Position numbers and translations under genes: made by a program. This document shows positions 37,384-49,158 of a stretch of 64,000 nt of DNA, one piece after another. Source of the stretch: Ornithinibacter aureus (GTDB lineage: Bacteria > Actinomycetota > Actinomycetes > Actinomycetales > Dermatophilaceae); the NCBI RefSeq assembly GCF_009858245.1, contig NZ_VMSB01000001.1:1054001-1118000 (forward strand), written 5' to 3'. Below the pieces are notes generated by a model. The model was not told where the DNA came from. It searched no databases and saw only the letters and a program-made list of their open reading frames with translations. The stretch's first letter is position 1. Each line of letters begins with the position of its first letter.

Positions 37384-38448
37384 CTATGAGGCGCCATCGG
37401 CGCGGGAGGGGGCCACGGCATCCGCCGCCCCGGGGTCGGTGTCGGGGCGGATGTCGATGCGCCAGCCCGTCAGTTTGGCGGCCAGTCGGGCGTTCTGACC
37501 CTCGCGGCCGATCGCCAGCGACAACTGGTAGTCGGGCACGACGACGCGGGCCGCGCGCAGCTTGGAGTCCACGATCGTGACCGAGGTGACCCGTGACGGG
37601 GACAAGGCCGCCGCGATGAACGTCGCCGGGTCGTTCGACCAGTCGACGATGTCGATCTTCTCGCCGTGCAGCTCGGCCATCACGGCCCGCACCCGGGCAC
37701 CCATCGGACCGATGCACGCACCCTTGGCGTTCAGGCCGGCGACCGTGGTGTGGACCGCGAGCTTGGTGCGGTGACCGGCCTCGCGGGCGAGGGCCTCGAT
37801 CGTGACGCTGCCGTCGGCGATCTCGGGCACCTCGAGGGCGAACAGCTTGCGCACGAGGTTCGGGTGGGTACGGGAGAGCTCGATCTGGGGGCCACGCATG
37901 CCGCGCTTGACCGAGGTGACGTAGCAGCGCAGGCGCTGCCCGTGGACGTACTTCTCCCCCGGCACCTGCTCGGCGAGGGGCAGGATCCCCTCGACCGTGC
38001 CGAAGTCGACGGTCACGTGGCGCGGCACCGGGCTCTGCTGGATGACGCCCGCGACGAGCTCACCCTCGCGGCCCTTGAAGTCGCCGAGGATGGCGTCGTC
38101 CTCGATGTCGCGCAGTCGCTGCACGATGACCTGGCGGGCGGTCGCGGCGGCGACCCGGCCGAAGCCGCTCGGGGTGTCGTCGAACTCCGGGCCGAGCTCA
38201 CGGCGGGGACGCACGGGGTTGCCCTCGTCGTCGACCGCACCCTCCTCGGCGGGGACCTCGAACTCCTCACGCGCCCAGATGACGACGTGCCCGGTCTTGC
38301 GGTCGAGCTCGGCGCGCGAGACCCGGTAGTGCCCCTCGGTGCGCTGGTAGGCGAGCGTGATCGCCTGCTCGATCGCCTGGATGAGGACATCCATGGAGAT
38401 GCCTCGCTCGCGCTCGAGCGCGCGCAGTGCGGTCAGGTCGATGTCCAT
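37384..38448 (-). CDS. nusA: Transcription termination/antitermination factor NusA
   Basis: The 354-aa NusA has an N-terminal RNA-polymerase-binding domain ([20 protein letters not shown]), S1 domain ([29 protein letters not shown]), KH1 ([18 protein letters not shown]) and KH2 ([20 protein letters not shown]). It lacks the C-terminal acidic repeats of the E. coli protein, as in other actinobacteria. ATG at 38448 is 1 bp after the rimP stop, so the two are co-translated. Confidence 0.96.
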   Translation of the reverse strand: MDIDLTALRALERERGISMDVLIQAIEQAITLAYQRTEGHYRVSRAELDRKTGHVVIWAREEFEVPAEEGAVDDEGNPVRPRRELGPEFDDTPSGFGRVAAATARQVIVQRLRDIEDDAILGDFKGREGELVAGVIQQSPVPRHVTVDFGTVEGILPLAEQVPGEKYVHGQRLRCYVTSVKRGMRGPQIELSRTHPNLVRKLFALEVPEIADGSVTIEALAREAGHRTKLAVHTTVAGLNAKGACIGPMGARVRAVMAELHGEKIDIVDWSNDPATFIAAALSPSRVTSVTIVDSKLRAARVVVPDYQLSLAIGREGQNARLAAKLTGWRIDIRPDTDPGAADAVAPSRADGAS

Positions 38449-38449
38449 G

Positions 38450-38965
38450 TCAGCTGTCCTTGTCGTCCGGTCGGGCGAACTCGACCTGCACCGCGGCACG
38501 TTCGAGGCCGGCATACGCCAGGGTCTGCGTGCGCGAGGGGGTCGAGCGGGTGGCGGGGATGTCGAGCGTCACGTCGGTGCCGCTGGCCCGCAGCACGCGG
38601 CCGGTGACCTCCTGGCCGTCGTGGGTGGCGGTGACGAGGCGGCCGACGTTGCGCCGGAAGTGGCGCGGGAGGGTCAGCGGGCGGCCGACGCCCGGAGAGG
38701 AGACCTCGAGCGTGTAGGGCTGCTCGCCCATGAGGTCGCTCGCGTCGAGGGCGTCGCTGACCGCGCGCGTGGCATCGGCGACCTCGTCGAGGGTGAGGGG
38801 ATCGGTCGGCTCGTCGGCGACGTCCTGCGGGCCCGGGTCGCGGTCGACGAGGACCTTGACGACGCGGCGGCGGCCCGCGGGGGTCACGGCGACGTCCTCG
38901 AGAACGAGGCCGATGCCCTCCACCGCGTCCTGCACGGTCGGGCGGATGCCGTCTGCAGTGGTCAT
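38450..38965 (-). CDS. rimP: Ribosome maturation factor RimP
   Basis: The 171-aa RimP is needed for 30S assembly. The N-terminal alpha-beta domain ([28 protein letters not shown]) and the [23 protein letters not shown] motif leading into the C-terminal SH3-like barrel are clear. ATG at 38965 is used; upstream codons in this frame fall in the promoter region shared with the divergent DUF4439 gene. Confidence 0.95.
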   Translation of the reverse strand: MTTADGIRPTVQDAVEGIGLVLEDVAVTPAGRRRVVKVLVDRDPGPQDVADEPTDPLTLDEVADATRAVSDALDASDLMGEQPYTLEVSSPGVGRPLTLPRHFRRNVGRLVTATHDGQEVTGRVLRASGTDVTLDIPATRSTPSRTQTLAYAGLERAAVQVEFARPDDKDS

Positions 38966-39069
38966 CGTGCTGCCCGTCCTCTGGTGTGAAGTTTGTCGTC
39001 GGCGGGTGGCCGCCGCCCACCACTGTAAGCCAGGTCGGGCCGTGCTCCGGCCCGTGCGATGATGCGCGC

Positions 39070-40077
39070 ATGGGTGAGGCGGCACGTCCGGGGGTCTCCA
39101 GAAGGGCTTTCCTCGCGGCCTCCCTGGGCGCCTTCGCCCTCCCGACGGGGGCGTGCGGTATCCGGCTCGAGGACGACGCCCCACGCGTGCCGCTCGTCCC
39201 GACGCGCACCCCGATCCCCCTCGAGAGCGAGCTCGTCGCCCTCACCGGCGAGACCCTCGCCCTGGCCACCCAGGCGGGCACCGTGCCGGGTGCGCTCGCC
39301 GCCAGCCTCGCCTCCATCCACCGGCGCCAGCACACGGTGTTGCGCACGACGCTGCTGCGCGGGCAGGTGCCGCTGCCACTCGTCGACGGCCCCGCCGCGT
39401 CGCCGAGTGCATCCTCCGGGTCACCGAGTGCATCACCCGACCCCGCCACCGGCGCCCCGTCCCCCTCAGCCAGCCCCACGGCATCCACGATCGAGAGCCT
39501 CGCGGCCGCCGAGGCCGAGTCGGCCGTGCGCGCCGCCGAGTTCGCCGGCGCCGAGGCCGACCTGCTCGCCACCCTGGCCGCACTGCACGCGCAACGCTTC
39601 GCGGCGGCGACGCTGCTGTCCGGCACCTCCCCGAAGGTCGGCGGGGGTGCTGTCGCCGGTGATGCCGTCGAGGCCATGGCGGCGAGCACGAGTGCCGCGA
39701 TCTACCTGTTCGAGGTGGTCGTTGCCCGCACGTCCGGGCGGGTTCGGAACCGGGCCGACACCACCGTGCGGGTGCTCCGCTCGGTGCGCGCCGACCAGGT
39801 GGCCGGCGGGGCCGACCCCGCAAGCACGCTCGGTCAGCCGCTCCCCTTCCCCGTGACGACCGCGGCGGATGCCGCTCGGCTGGCTCGCGAGGCGATGCTC
39901 GCGTTGCGCTCGGGGTACGGCGAACACCTCGGGGCGCTGGCCGCGACCGGTGCAGTGCCCGGAGCCGATGCTGATGCCGGTGCGGGGCTGGCTGCCGCGA
40001 CGCGGTGGCTCGGCGCCGTCGAGGTGCAGGCGAACCGCTGGGGTGTGGCCCTGGCCCCCTTCCCCGGCCTCACGTGA
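39070..40077 (+). CDS. DUF4439 ferritin-like lipoprotein
   Basis: The 335-aa protein begins with a twin-arginine-type signal (SRRAFLAASLGAFALPTGACG) whose cysteine could be lipidated, although the lipobox is imperfect (TGAC). The middle is a Ser/Pro/Ala-rich linker (about residues 115-145), and the C-terminal 140 residues form the all-helical DUF4439 domain related to ferritin-like four-helix bundles. The start at 39070 places the signal at the N-terminus. The gene regularly sits divergent from rimP in actinobacteria; the role is unknown. Confidence 0.85.
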   Translation: MGEAARPGVSRRAFLAASLGAFALPTGACGIRLEDDAPRVPLVPTRTPIPLESELVALTGETLALATQAGTVPGALAASLASIHRRQHTVLRTTLLRGQVPLPLVDGPAASPSASSGSPSASPDPATGAPSPSASPTASTIESLAAAEAESAVRAAEFAGAEADLLATLAALHAQRFAAATLLSGTSPKVGGGAVAGDAVEAMAASTSAAIYLFEVVVARTSGRVRNRADTTVRVLRSVRADQVAGGADPASTLGQPLPFPVTTAADAARLAREAMLALRSGYGEHLGALAATGAVPGADADAGAGLAAATRWLGAVEVQANRWGVALAPFPGLT

Positions 40078-40106
40078 CCCGCTCGTGAGCTCCTGGTGGG
40101 CACCTC

Positions 40107-41018
40107 GTGCGTGAGCACCTCGTGAGCCGGGTGGTGCTGCCGCCCGCCTGGGTCGCGCGCGTCGAGGGCTACCCCGCCGACGGGGGGCCGACGGGTGCGG
40201 CGTGGCTGGCGACCGTCCCCCGCCTGATCGACGAGGCGCTGCAGCGGTGGGGGCTGGTCGTCGACGGCGAGCCGCGCACCGGGTGGACCGCGGTGGTCGT
40301 CCCGGTGCGCCGCGACGGCGAGGCCCTCGCGCTCAAGGTGGCCTGGCCGCATCCCGAGGGCGCGCACGAGGCCCTGGCGCTGCGCACGTGGGCGGGCTCG
40401 GGAGCTGTGCGGCTCGTCGCCGCGCTGCCGTCGGACGGGGTGCTGCTGCTCGAGCGGCTCGACGCCGACCGCGACCTGAGCGAGGTGTGGGTCGACGAGG
40501 CGTGCGAGGTGGTGGGCGGGTTGCTCCGGCAGCTGCGCGTGCCCGCGCCGCCGCAGTTCCCCCGGCTCCCGGAGTACCTCGCACCACACCTGGAGCGGAT
40601 GCCGGGGCGGGCCGCCGTGCCCCGTCGGGTCGTCACGCGCACGGTCGGGCTTGCTCGTGAACTGCTCTCCGGTGCGGTGCCCGAGGTGCTGCTGCACACC
40701 GACCTGCACGTCGAGAACGTGCTCATGGGGTCGCAGGGCTGGACCGCGATCGACCCGAAGCCGGTCGCGGGCCACCCTGCGTTCGACCTGTTTCCGTTGC
40801 TGCACAACCGTGTTGACGAACTCGGGACGGGGTCGGCGTTCCGCTGGTCGGTGCGGCACCGGGTGTCGGTGGCTGCCGAGGCCGCGGGGATCGACCTCGA
40901 CGAGGCCTTTGCCTGGACGCTGCTGAGGGCCGGGGTCGAGGTCAGCTGGGTCACCGAGACCGGCGACGCTGCCGACGTGAGCCTGCACGTGGCCCTCACC
41001 AAGGCCCTCGACGAGTAG
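40107..41018 (+). CDS. APH(6)-like aminoglycoside/hydroxyurea kinase family protein
   Basis: The 303-aa kinase-like protein belongs to the streptomycin 6-phosphotransferase/hydroxyurea phosphotransferase family (PF04655). The catalytic loop HTDLHVENVLMG and the metal-binding AIDPKPVAGHPAFDL are intact, as is ALALKVAWPH with the ATP-binding lysine. Environmental actinobacteria encode many relatives, whose natural substrates are mostly unknown. Resistance should not be assumed. The GTG start at 40107 or 40122 is unresolved because of local repeats of CACCTCGTG. Confidence 0.85.
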   Translation: MREHLVSRVVLPPAWVARVEGYPADGGPTGAAWLATVPRLIDEALQRWGLVVDGEPRTGWTAVVVPVRRDGEALALKVAWPHPEGAHEALALRTWAGSGAVRLVAALPSDGVLLLERLDADRDLSEVWVDEACEVVGGLLRQLRVPAPPQFPRLPEYLAPHLERMPGRAAVPRRVVTRTVGLARELLSGAVPEVLLHTDLHVENVLMGSQGWTAIDPKPVAGHPAFDLFPLLHNRVDELGTGSAFRWSVRHRVSVAAEAAGIDLDEAFAWTLLRAGVEVSWVTETGDAADVSLHVALTKALDE

Positions 41019-41132
41019 CCGCCGCTCCGCTGGGGCGGCAGCCGAGGCTGGTCGAGTCGACGCCGGGTCGAATCGCAGGTGCACGGATCTGCGGGCGGTA
41101 GCACCTCGACCCCGCGTGGCCTCCTCGCGGCA

Positions 41133-41138
41133 TACGGT
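41133..41138 (+). promoter_or_regulatory. Leaderless -10 element of the YyaL gene
   Basis: TACGGT followed by 6 nt (GGGGAG) and ATG. The purine stretch could also serve as a very close ribosome-binding site, so leaderless initiation is likely but not certain. Confidence 0.45.
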
Positions 41139-41144
41139 GGGGAG

Positions 41145-43149
<2,005 letters not shown>

Positions 43150-43163
<14 letters not shown>

Positions 43164-43941
43164 GGTCGTAGGCGGGGTCGCGCTCCTCGATGAGGGCGCG
43201 GGCGCGCTGCGGGTCGACCCAGGCGGCCGTCGCCCACACGTCGGCCCACATCAGGTCGGGGCCGACCACGGTGGCCGACCCGGCGCGCACGATGCCCCGG
43301 CCGGTCCGCGGGTCGACGACGTGCCCGCCACGGATGGCGGCCCCCGACGTGGCGACCGCACCCTGGGTCACCGTGACCACGCGCGCGAGCCCGCCGCGCT
43401 GCCTGGGGTCCTCGATGCCGATGCGCCACGGCGGGGCCTGGTCGACCCCGGTGCCCGTCCCGACGACCACGTCTCCCCCGGCGCCGATGCTGTACGCGAT
43501 CTCGGGGGCGATGCGCAGGTGCTCGGCGGCCGCTGCCACCGCCCAGCCCTTGACCAGACCCGTGGGGTCGAAGCTGAGCCGCCCTCCGGGCCGCCTGCGC
43601 CAGGCGCGAAAGAACCCGTCGGTGCGGTCCTCGGCCTCGAGACAGAGGTCGGTGACCTCGGCGAGCCACGGGTGCACCTCGTCGACCCCGTCGACCTCAC
43701 CGATCTCACCGTGCTGGATGCGCAACAAGTCGCTGTCGGCGCGCCACGTGCTGAGCACCGCGTCGACCCGGCGCAGGTGGGCGAAGACCCGCGCGGCGGC
43801 AGCCTCGACGTCGCTGCGGGAGGTGTCGACCGCGCGGACGTGCACGCTCACCGGCATCCCCATGACCTGGTCGACGAAGGCGCGGCGGGCGAGCACCGGG
43901 GGGTGCGCCCCGGCGAGGGTGTCGGCGAGTGCGGAGGTCAC
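43150..43941 (-). CDS. apbE: FAD:protein FMN transferase
   Basis: The 263-aa ApbE-like flavin transferase attaches FMN from FAD covalently to Thr/Ser of target proteins outside the cytoplasm. [31 protein letters not shown] and [12 protein letters not shown] mark the family, as does [23 protein letters not shown] at 43941 overlaps the upstream stop (GTGA). No clear signal peptide is present; relatives may be secreted or cytoplasmic. Its substrate is very probably the FMN-binding protein encoded just upstream. Confidence 0.92.
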
Positions 43942-44438
43942 AGGTTCGCCTGGTCGATGGCCGACTGCAACGACCGGATGTAGGCCTCGGAGGTGTACGT
44001 CGCACCCGAGACCATGTCGATGTCGGCGCTCTGCGCGTCGACGGCCTCGGCGTTGAGCACGGGCACCGCGCGGCCGTTGATCTGCTGGTCCTTGCGGTCG
44101 CTCCACGGCACCTGGGTGACCTCGGATGCCGTGATCCTCCCGTTCTCGACGGTGATCTGGACCTGCACGTTGCCGAACTTGGTCATGATGGCGTCGCCGA
44201 CGACGGTCTGGGCTGCCGAGGAGGACTGCGATCCCGAGTCGGTGCCGGAGTCGGTGCTCGACCCCGAGTCGGTGCTCGACCCCGAGTCGGTCTCGGGGGC
44301 CGCGCCGCCGCTGCCGGTCGACCCTTGGGCGACGATGCTCGTGGCCGAGCCCGAGGTGGCCTCGGTGGAAGTGTGGTAGCTGAACAGCAGCACGAGGGCG
44401 GAGGTCGTCGCGAGCAGCCAGAGGGTGATGCGGCGCAT
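43938..44438 (-). CDS. FMN-binding domain lipoprotein-like protein
   Basis: The 166-aa protein has one N-terminal membrane segment (ITLWLLATTSALVLLFSYH). A Ser/Thr/Asp/Gly spacer follows, in which DSGSSTDSGSST repeats reflect an imperfect 18-bp DNA repeat near 44249-44295. The C-terminal FMN-binding domain ends in DMVSGATYTSEAYIRSLQSA. SGATYT is the flavinylation motif, with the second Thr the expected FMN acceptor. It probably shuttles electrons at the outer face of the membrane. Confidence 0.9.
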   Translation of the reverse strand: MRRITLWLLATTSALVLLFSYHTSTEATSGSATSIVAQGSTGSGGAAPETDSGSSTDSGSSTDSGTDSGSQSSSAAQTVVGDAIMTKFGNVQVQITVENGRITASEVTQVPWSDRKDQQINGRAVPVLNAEAVDAQSADIDMVSGATYTSEAYIRSLQSAIDQANL

Positions 44439-44466
44439 GGGTGGGTCCCTTCTCGGATCAGGTGGA

Positions 44467-45939
44467 TCAGGAGGTGAAGCGCTCGAGGTGCACGCGGTCG
44501 CGGGGAACTCCCGCGGCTCGCGCGGCAGCCCGTGCGGCGGTCATCCAGCCGTCGGCACCGCACAGGTAGACGTCGTGGTGGGCGACGTCGGGCACGATCT
44601 CGCGCAGGGCGTCGACATCGGTGAGGTGCCGGGCCTGCTCCGGCAGCCAGCTCGCGCGGCCGGTGATCCGAGGACCCTCGACCATGAGGTACCGGGCACC
44701 CCGGGCAGCGGCCAACTCAGCCAGCTCGTCGGCGAGCACGGCCTCGCTGCGACTGCGCACCCGGTGCACGACGGTGACGTCGCCCGGGCCCTGGGGCAGG
44801 TCCTCGAGGATGGCGCGCAGCGGGGTGATGCCGATGCCACTGCCCATGAGCAGGACCTTGCGCTGGGTGCGGACCCCGTCGTGCAGGCGCCCGTAGGGGC
44901 CCTCGACCATGACCCTCGTGCCGGGCCGAAGGGTGGCCAGGCGTCGCGAGCCGTCACCGACGTGAGCTGCGGTGAAGCGCAGGGTGGCACCGTCCGGCGC
45001 CGCGGAGATCGAGTAGGGGTTGGCCCGCGACCACCCCGGCCCGTCGAGGAAGCGCCACTGGAAGAACTGCCCGGCGCGCACCGGCATCCGCGTGATCCCG
45101 CGACCGGCGACGGTCACGGTGGTCGCGTCCGGACCCTCGGCCCGAACGTCCACGACGCGCAACGACCCGGCGAACGAGCGCCACAGGGGCAGCAGCACCC
45201 GGAAGAGGATCACCGCGCCGGCGGTGCTGGCCCACAGCCCCCACCAGAACACCGTGGCGAGCGTCGAGGAGAGGAACTCCGCGCCCGTCCAGAGCTGGTG
45301 CGGCAGGGCCAGCCCCGCCCCGAGGTAGGCGTAGAGGTGGATGAGGTGCCAGGACTCGTAGCGCAGTCGCGCCCGGGCCTTCTTCACCGACGTGACGACG
45401 ACCATGACGAGCGCGAGCGTGCCGGCGAGCGCCAGCAGCATCCCCGGGTAGGTGACGACGAGGTCGACGAGGGTGCCCCACACGCCGGCATCGGTCGATG
45501 CCGCGTACCCGAGGGTGATGAGCACGATGTGGGCGAGCACGAGGGTGAACGAGGTGAAGCCGACGAGGCGGTGCACGCGGGTCAACTCGTCCTGCCCCCA
45601 CGCCTGCTCGACCCACGGGATACGGGCCATCAGCCCCACCTGGAGCAGCAGGAGCGCCGAGCCGACGAGACCGGTGAGCCGCCCTGTCGAGGTGAGGAAC
45701 CCTGCGGTGCTGCCGAGGTCCTGGATGCCGCCGCCGCCCACCCACAGGCCGATGGTGAAGAGCACGACGCCCCAGCCGAGCGCGGCGCTGAGGTCGCGCC
45801 ACCGGCGAGGCACCGGCCCGAGGCGGCGGCGGGGCGTCGCACCCTCGAGACCCGAGGGACCCGGGCGACCCGGGAGGTGCGACGCACCACGAAGGTGGGC
45901 GGACGGCATCCGGGAGGTGGTGACGGTGCTCGAGCTCAT
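44467..45939 (-). CDS. Ferric-reductase-like flavocytochrome oxidoreductase
   Basis: The 490-aa protein has six predicted helices of the ferric-reductase/NOX membrane type, with paired histidines (HRLVGF, LAHIVLI, ESWHLIHLYAY, LALPHQLW) that would carry heme. A FAD-binding ferredoxin-reductase domain follows (GQFFQWRF, ANPYSISAAP), then an NAD(P)-binding domain (LLMGSGIGITPLRAIL, VYLCGADGWM). It should pass electrons from cytoplasmic NAD(P)H across the membrane. It is followed by the FMN-binding and ApbE genes, forming a likely extracytoplasmic electron-transfer operon. Confidence 0.9.
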   Translation of the reverse strand: MSSSTVTTSRMPSAHLRGASHLPGRPGPSGLEGATPRRRLGPVPRRWRDLSAALGWGVVLFTIGLWVGGGGIQDLGSTAGFLTSTGRLTGLVGSALLLLQVGLMARIPWVEQAWGQDELTRVHRLVGFTSFTLVLAHIVLITLGYAASTDAGVWGTLVDLVVTYPGMLLALAGTLALVMVVVTSVKKARARLRYESWHLIHLYAYLGAGLALPHQLWTGAEFLSSTLATVFWWGLWASTAGAVILFRVLLPLWRSFAGSLRVVDVRAEGPDATTVTVAGRGITRMPVRAGQFFQWRFLDGPGWSRANPYSISAAPDGATLRFTAAHVGDGSRRLATLRPGTRVMVEGPYGRLHDGVRTQRKVLLMGSGIGITPLRAILEDLPQGPGDVTVVHRVRSRSEAVLADELAELAAARGARYLMVEGPRITGRASWLPEQARHLTDVDALREIVPDVAHHDVYLCGADGWMTAARAAARAAGVPRDRVHLERFTS

Positions 45940-46054
45940 GCGACCACCGTCGCCGGGCAACCTGTGGGCCTCCTGTGGATGGTCTGGGCCTGCCCTGTCG
46001 CTTGGCTCCGGCGGGCGGCGGACCTGATGATCACCGTGTCGGACGACCCTCGAT

Positions 46055-48043
46055 GTGGGCGCCGGGATGGGCAAGAATGCGCAGGTGAGCGCTGCCGTGC
46101 CCCCGCCCCCGTCCCCTGCCGTGACGACCTCTGCGACGTCTGCCGGGTCACCTCCCGCGACGTCCCTTCCTGCCGGGGTGTCCCCTGACCGGGAGGTGAT
46201 GTTCCGCGCCCGGGTCGCCCGGTGGTGGCCCGACCTGTTCACCGGTCTGCGGACGGCCTACGGCGACGAGCGGGCCGCCGCACTGGGTGCCGACCTGATC
46301 GAGCTCGCGGGGGCTGCCTTCGCCGCCCGGTCGGACCGGCTGCACGTGCGGGATCTCGAGCGCATGCTGCGCCCCGACTGGCTCCAGGACCCCTCGATGA
46401 TCGGCTACGCGACGTACACCGAGCGCTTCGCGGGTGACCTGCGCGGGGTCGTCGACCGCCTCCCCTACCTCGACGAGCTCGGGGTGCGCTACCTGCACCT
46501 CATGCCGCTGCTGCGCCCCCGCGAGGGCGACAGTGACGGCGGCTATGCCGTGGCCGACTACCGGGCGGTGCGCGCCGACCTGGGCTCGATGGACGACCTC
46601 GAGCACCTCGCGGCCAGGATGCACGACGCCGGGATGAGCCTGGTGCTCGACCTCGTGCTCAACCACGTCGCCCGTGAGCACGAGTGGGCGGTGCTCGCCC
46701 GGGCGGGCGACCCGGTCTACCGCGAGTACTTCCACGTCTTCCCCGACCGCGAGATGCCGGACGCGTACGAGGCGACCCTGCCCGAGGTCTTTCCCGACTT
46801 CGCCCCCGGCAACTTCACCTGGGACGAGGACCTCCAGGGTTGGGTGTGGACGACCTTCAACGAGTTCCAGTGGGACGTCAACTGGGGCAACCCGGCGGTG
46901 CTGCGCGAGTACGCGTCGATCATCCTCGACCTGGCCAACCGCGGCGTCGACGTGCTGCGCCTGGACGCCATCGCCTTCCTGTGGAAGCGCCTGGGCACCG
47001 ACTGCCAGGGCGAACCCGAGGTGCACGCCCTCACCCAGGTGCTGCGGGCCGTGACCCGGATCGCCTGCCCCGCTGTCGCCTTCAAGGCCGAGGCGATCGT
47101 GGCCCCGATCAAGCTGCTGCCCTACCTCGGAACCGGCGCCTACACCGGCAAGGTCAGCGACCTCGCCTACCACAACAGCCTCATGGTGCACGTCTGGTCG
47201 ATGCTCGCCTCGCAGGACGTCCGGCTCGCCGCGCAGGCCCTCGGGTCGTTGTCGCCGAAGCCCACGACGGGCACCTGGCTGACCTACCTGCGCTGCCACG
47301 ACGACATCGGCTGGGCGATCATGGACGAGGATGCCGGCGCCGTCGGGTTGAACGGGCACGCGCACCGCAACTTCCTGTGGCACTGGTACTCCGGTGACCA
47401 CTTCGGCTCACCCGCTCGGGGGCTGGTCTTCCAGTACAACCCGGAGACCGACGACGGGCGCACGAGTGGCACCGCGGCATCCCTCATCGGCCTCCAGTCG
47501 GCCGGTTCTGCGGCGGAAGTCGAGTCCGCGGCGGCGGCCCTGCGCCTGGCCAACGCGATGGTGCTCGGGTGGGGCGGCATCCCGGTCATCTGGAGCGGTG
47601 ACGAGCTCGGGCAGCCGAACGACCCGCGGTGGGCGCTCGAACCCGGGCACGGCGACGACAACCGGTGGGCGCACCGGCCGCGGCTGGACTGGGAGCGGGC
47701 CGAGTCGCGGCACGACCGCACGACGACGGCCGGCCGGGTGTTCGGCGACCTCGTCGAGCTCGTGCGGGCCCGCGGTTCGCTGGTGCACCTGCACGGGTCG
47801 GTCGAGACGCAGATCGGGCCGGTCGATGACCCCGGTGTGCTGGTGACCCTGCGTGAGCACCCGGTCGGGCGGTTCGTCGGGGTCTACAACGTGACGCCGC
47901 AGTGGCGGATGTGGCCCGGCTGGCGGGTCAACGAGCTCGGTGTGGCGGATGCCGTGGACCGGATCACCGGGGACGCCTTGCCGTGGGGTGGGGACGGCAA
48001 CGTGTGGCTGCCGCCCTTCGCCGCCCTCTGGCTGACCACCTGA
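46055..48043 (+). CDS. Amylosucrase-type GH13 glycoside hydrolase
   Basis: This protein of about 660 aa is a GH13 subfamily 4 enzyme, which transfers glucose from sucrose to alpha-glucans or hydrolyses sucrose. Domain N (VARWWPDLFTGL) precedes the (beta/alpha)8 barrel: DPSMIGYATYTERFAGDL, MPLLRPREGDSDGGYAVADY, nucleophile Asp in DVLRLDAIAFLWKRLGT, acid/base Glu in FKAEAIV and YLRCHDDIGW. No signal peptide is present, so it acts in the cytoplasm. The start is uncertain: GTG at 46055, ATG at 46067, or GTG at 46085 preceded 6 nt upstream by AAGAAT. Confidence 0.9.
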   Translation: MGAGMGKNAQVSAAVPPPPSPAVTTSATSAGSPPATSLPAGVSPDREVMFRARVARWWPDLFTGLRTAYGDERAAALGADLIELAGAAFAARSDRLHVRDLERMLRPDWLQDPSMIGYATYTERFAGDLRGVVDRLPYLDELGVRYLHLMPLLRPREGDSDGGYAVADYRAVRADLGSMDDLEHLAARMHDAGMSLVLDLVLNHVAREHEWAVLARAGDPVYREYFHVFPDREMPDAYEATLPEVFPDFAPGNFTWDEDLQGWVWTTFNEFQWDVNWGNPAVLREYASIILDLANRGVDVLRLDAIAFLWKRLGTDCQGEPEVHALTQVLRAVTRIACPAVAFKAEAIVAPIKLLPYLGTGAYTGKVSDLAYHNSLMVHVWSMLASQDVRLAAQALGSLSPKPTTGTWLTYLRCHDDIGWAIMDEDAGAVGLNGHAHRNFLWHWYSGDHFGSPARGLVFQYNPETDDGRTSGTAASLIGLQSAGSAAEVESAAAALRLANAMVLGWGGIPVIWSGDELGQPNDPRWALEPGHGDDNRWAHRPRLDWERAESRHDRTTTAGRVFGDLVELVRARGSLVHLHGSVETQIGPVDDPGVLVTLREHPVGRFVGVYNVTPQWRMWPGWRVNELGVADAVDRITGDALPWGGDGNVWLPPFAALWLTT

Positions 48044-48105
48044 CCTCCCCCACCCTGCCCTCCCCCACCCTGCCCGCCCCCGCCCAGACCCCCCTCCCCC
48101 CTCCT

Positions 48106-48159
48106 CGCGAACGTGGGTGAAGATCGTCGGCTGGACGACGATTTTCACCCACGTTCGCG
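48106..48159. repeat. Dispersed hairpin repeat, copy 2
   Basis: Two 24-bp arms (48106-48129, 48136-48159) pair with one G-U and enclose the 6-nt loop GCTGGA. It lies 62 bp after the amylosucrase stop, in a C-rich spacer, and is homologous to copies 1 and 3. Confidence 0.87.
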
Positions 48160-48212
48160 GGGCCTGTGGATGACGCCGGAGCGGCGTCGCCGGTTTTCGC
48201 CATGATCAGGGG

Positions 48213-49145
48213 ATGCCGGAGCCGCCGCGAGTCCCTCGACGACAGCGCCGTCGGGATGCCGTCGCGGCCTCGGCGGAGTTCGGCGGCGTCCTGACCTTGC
48301 ACAGGCTGGGCGAGCTCGGGTTCGACCACGCAGCGATCGCTCGTGAGGTCGACAACGACCGGTGGCAACGACTCGGCACGCACACGGTCGCGCTGCACAC
48401 CGGCCCCGTGAGCCACGAGGCACGTCGGTGGCGTGCCGTGTGGGAGGTCGCTGAAGGTGTCGCACTCGTCGACGGGGTCAGTGCCCTCTTCAGCGCAGGC
48501 CTGGAGAAGTACACCGAGGATGCCGTTCACGTCTCGGTCCCGCGTGGCGCACAGTGCCCCCGTGTCGACGGGGTCCGAGTGCACAGAGTGACGCGTCGAA
48601 CCGGCGAGTCGTCGTCGGGAGGGCTTCCCCGGACCCGGGTCGAGGTGGCCGCGCTGAGAGCCGCTGCCTGGGCGAGGAGCGACCGGCAGGCAGCCCTCAT
48701 CCTGTGCATGGTCGTGCAGCAGAGACTCACGACCGGCGAGCGGCTGTTGTCGGCGTTCGCCACGGTGCGCAACCGCGGGCGTCGGCCCTTCGTGCGGCAG
48801 GTGCTGCGTGATGTCGCCGACGGGGCGCAGTCACTCGGCGAGCTGGACTTCACCGAGATGTGCCGTCGTCACGGAGTTCCCGAACCCGAACGACAGGTGT
48901 TGCGCCGGACGGCCCTCGGGCGGGTGTACCTCGACGTCAGGTGGGCCGGCAGCCGACTGGTCGTGGAGATCGACGGCTCCGGGCACCGCGTGGGGCTGGC
49001 GCTCACCGACGACAACCTCAGGCAGAACGAGGTGTCCCTGGGAGACGACACCGTGCTACGGATCGACCTGATCGGCCTGCGCGTCCACGAGGCAGCGTTC
49101 ATGAGCCAGGTGCTTCGCGGGTTGGCGCGCCGCGCCGCCGCCTGA
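48213..49145 (+). CDS. AbiEi-like/DUF559 domain protein
   Basis: The 310-aa protein starts with an AbiEi-type winged helix region (GVLTLHRLGELGFDHAAIAREV ... RWQRLGTHTVAL). It ends with a Vsr/DUF559-like PD-(D/E)XK fold in which YLDVRWAGSRLVVEIDG supplies candidate Asp and Glu-x-Asp residues. Actinobacteria carry many such orphan genes; a DNA-repair or defence role is possible, but no toxin partner is adjacent. It is flanked on both sides by dispersed hairpin repeats. CATGAT 6 nt before the ATG may be its -10. Confidence 0.75.
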   Translation: MPEPPRVPRRQRRRDAVAASAEFGGVLTLHRLGELGFDHAAIAREVDNDRWQRLGTHTVALHTGPVSHEARRWRAVWEVAEGVALVDGVSALFSAGLEKYTEDAVHVSVPRGAQCPRVDGVRVHRVTRRTGESSSGGLPRTRVEVAALRAAAWARSDRQAALILCMVVQQRLTTGERLLSAFATVRNRGRRPFVRQVLRDVADGAQSLGELDFTEMCRRHGVPEPERQVLRRTALGRVYLDVRWAGSRLVVEIDGSGHRVGLALTDDNLRQNEVSLGDDTVLRIDLIGLRVHEAAFMSQVLRGLARRAAA

Positions 49146-49158
49146 CAACCCGCTTCCC

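Noticed and set aside
48213-49145. Toxin-antitoxin pair
   Set aside because: The AbiEi-like front alone is present; no AbiEii-type toxin or other partner gene is adjacent.
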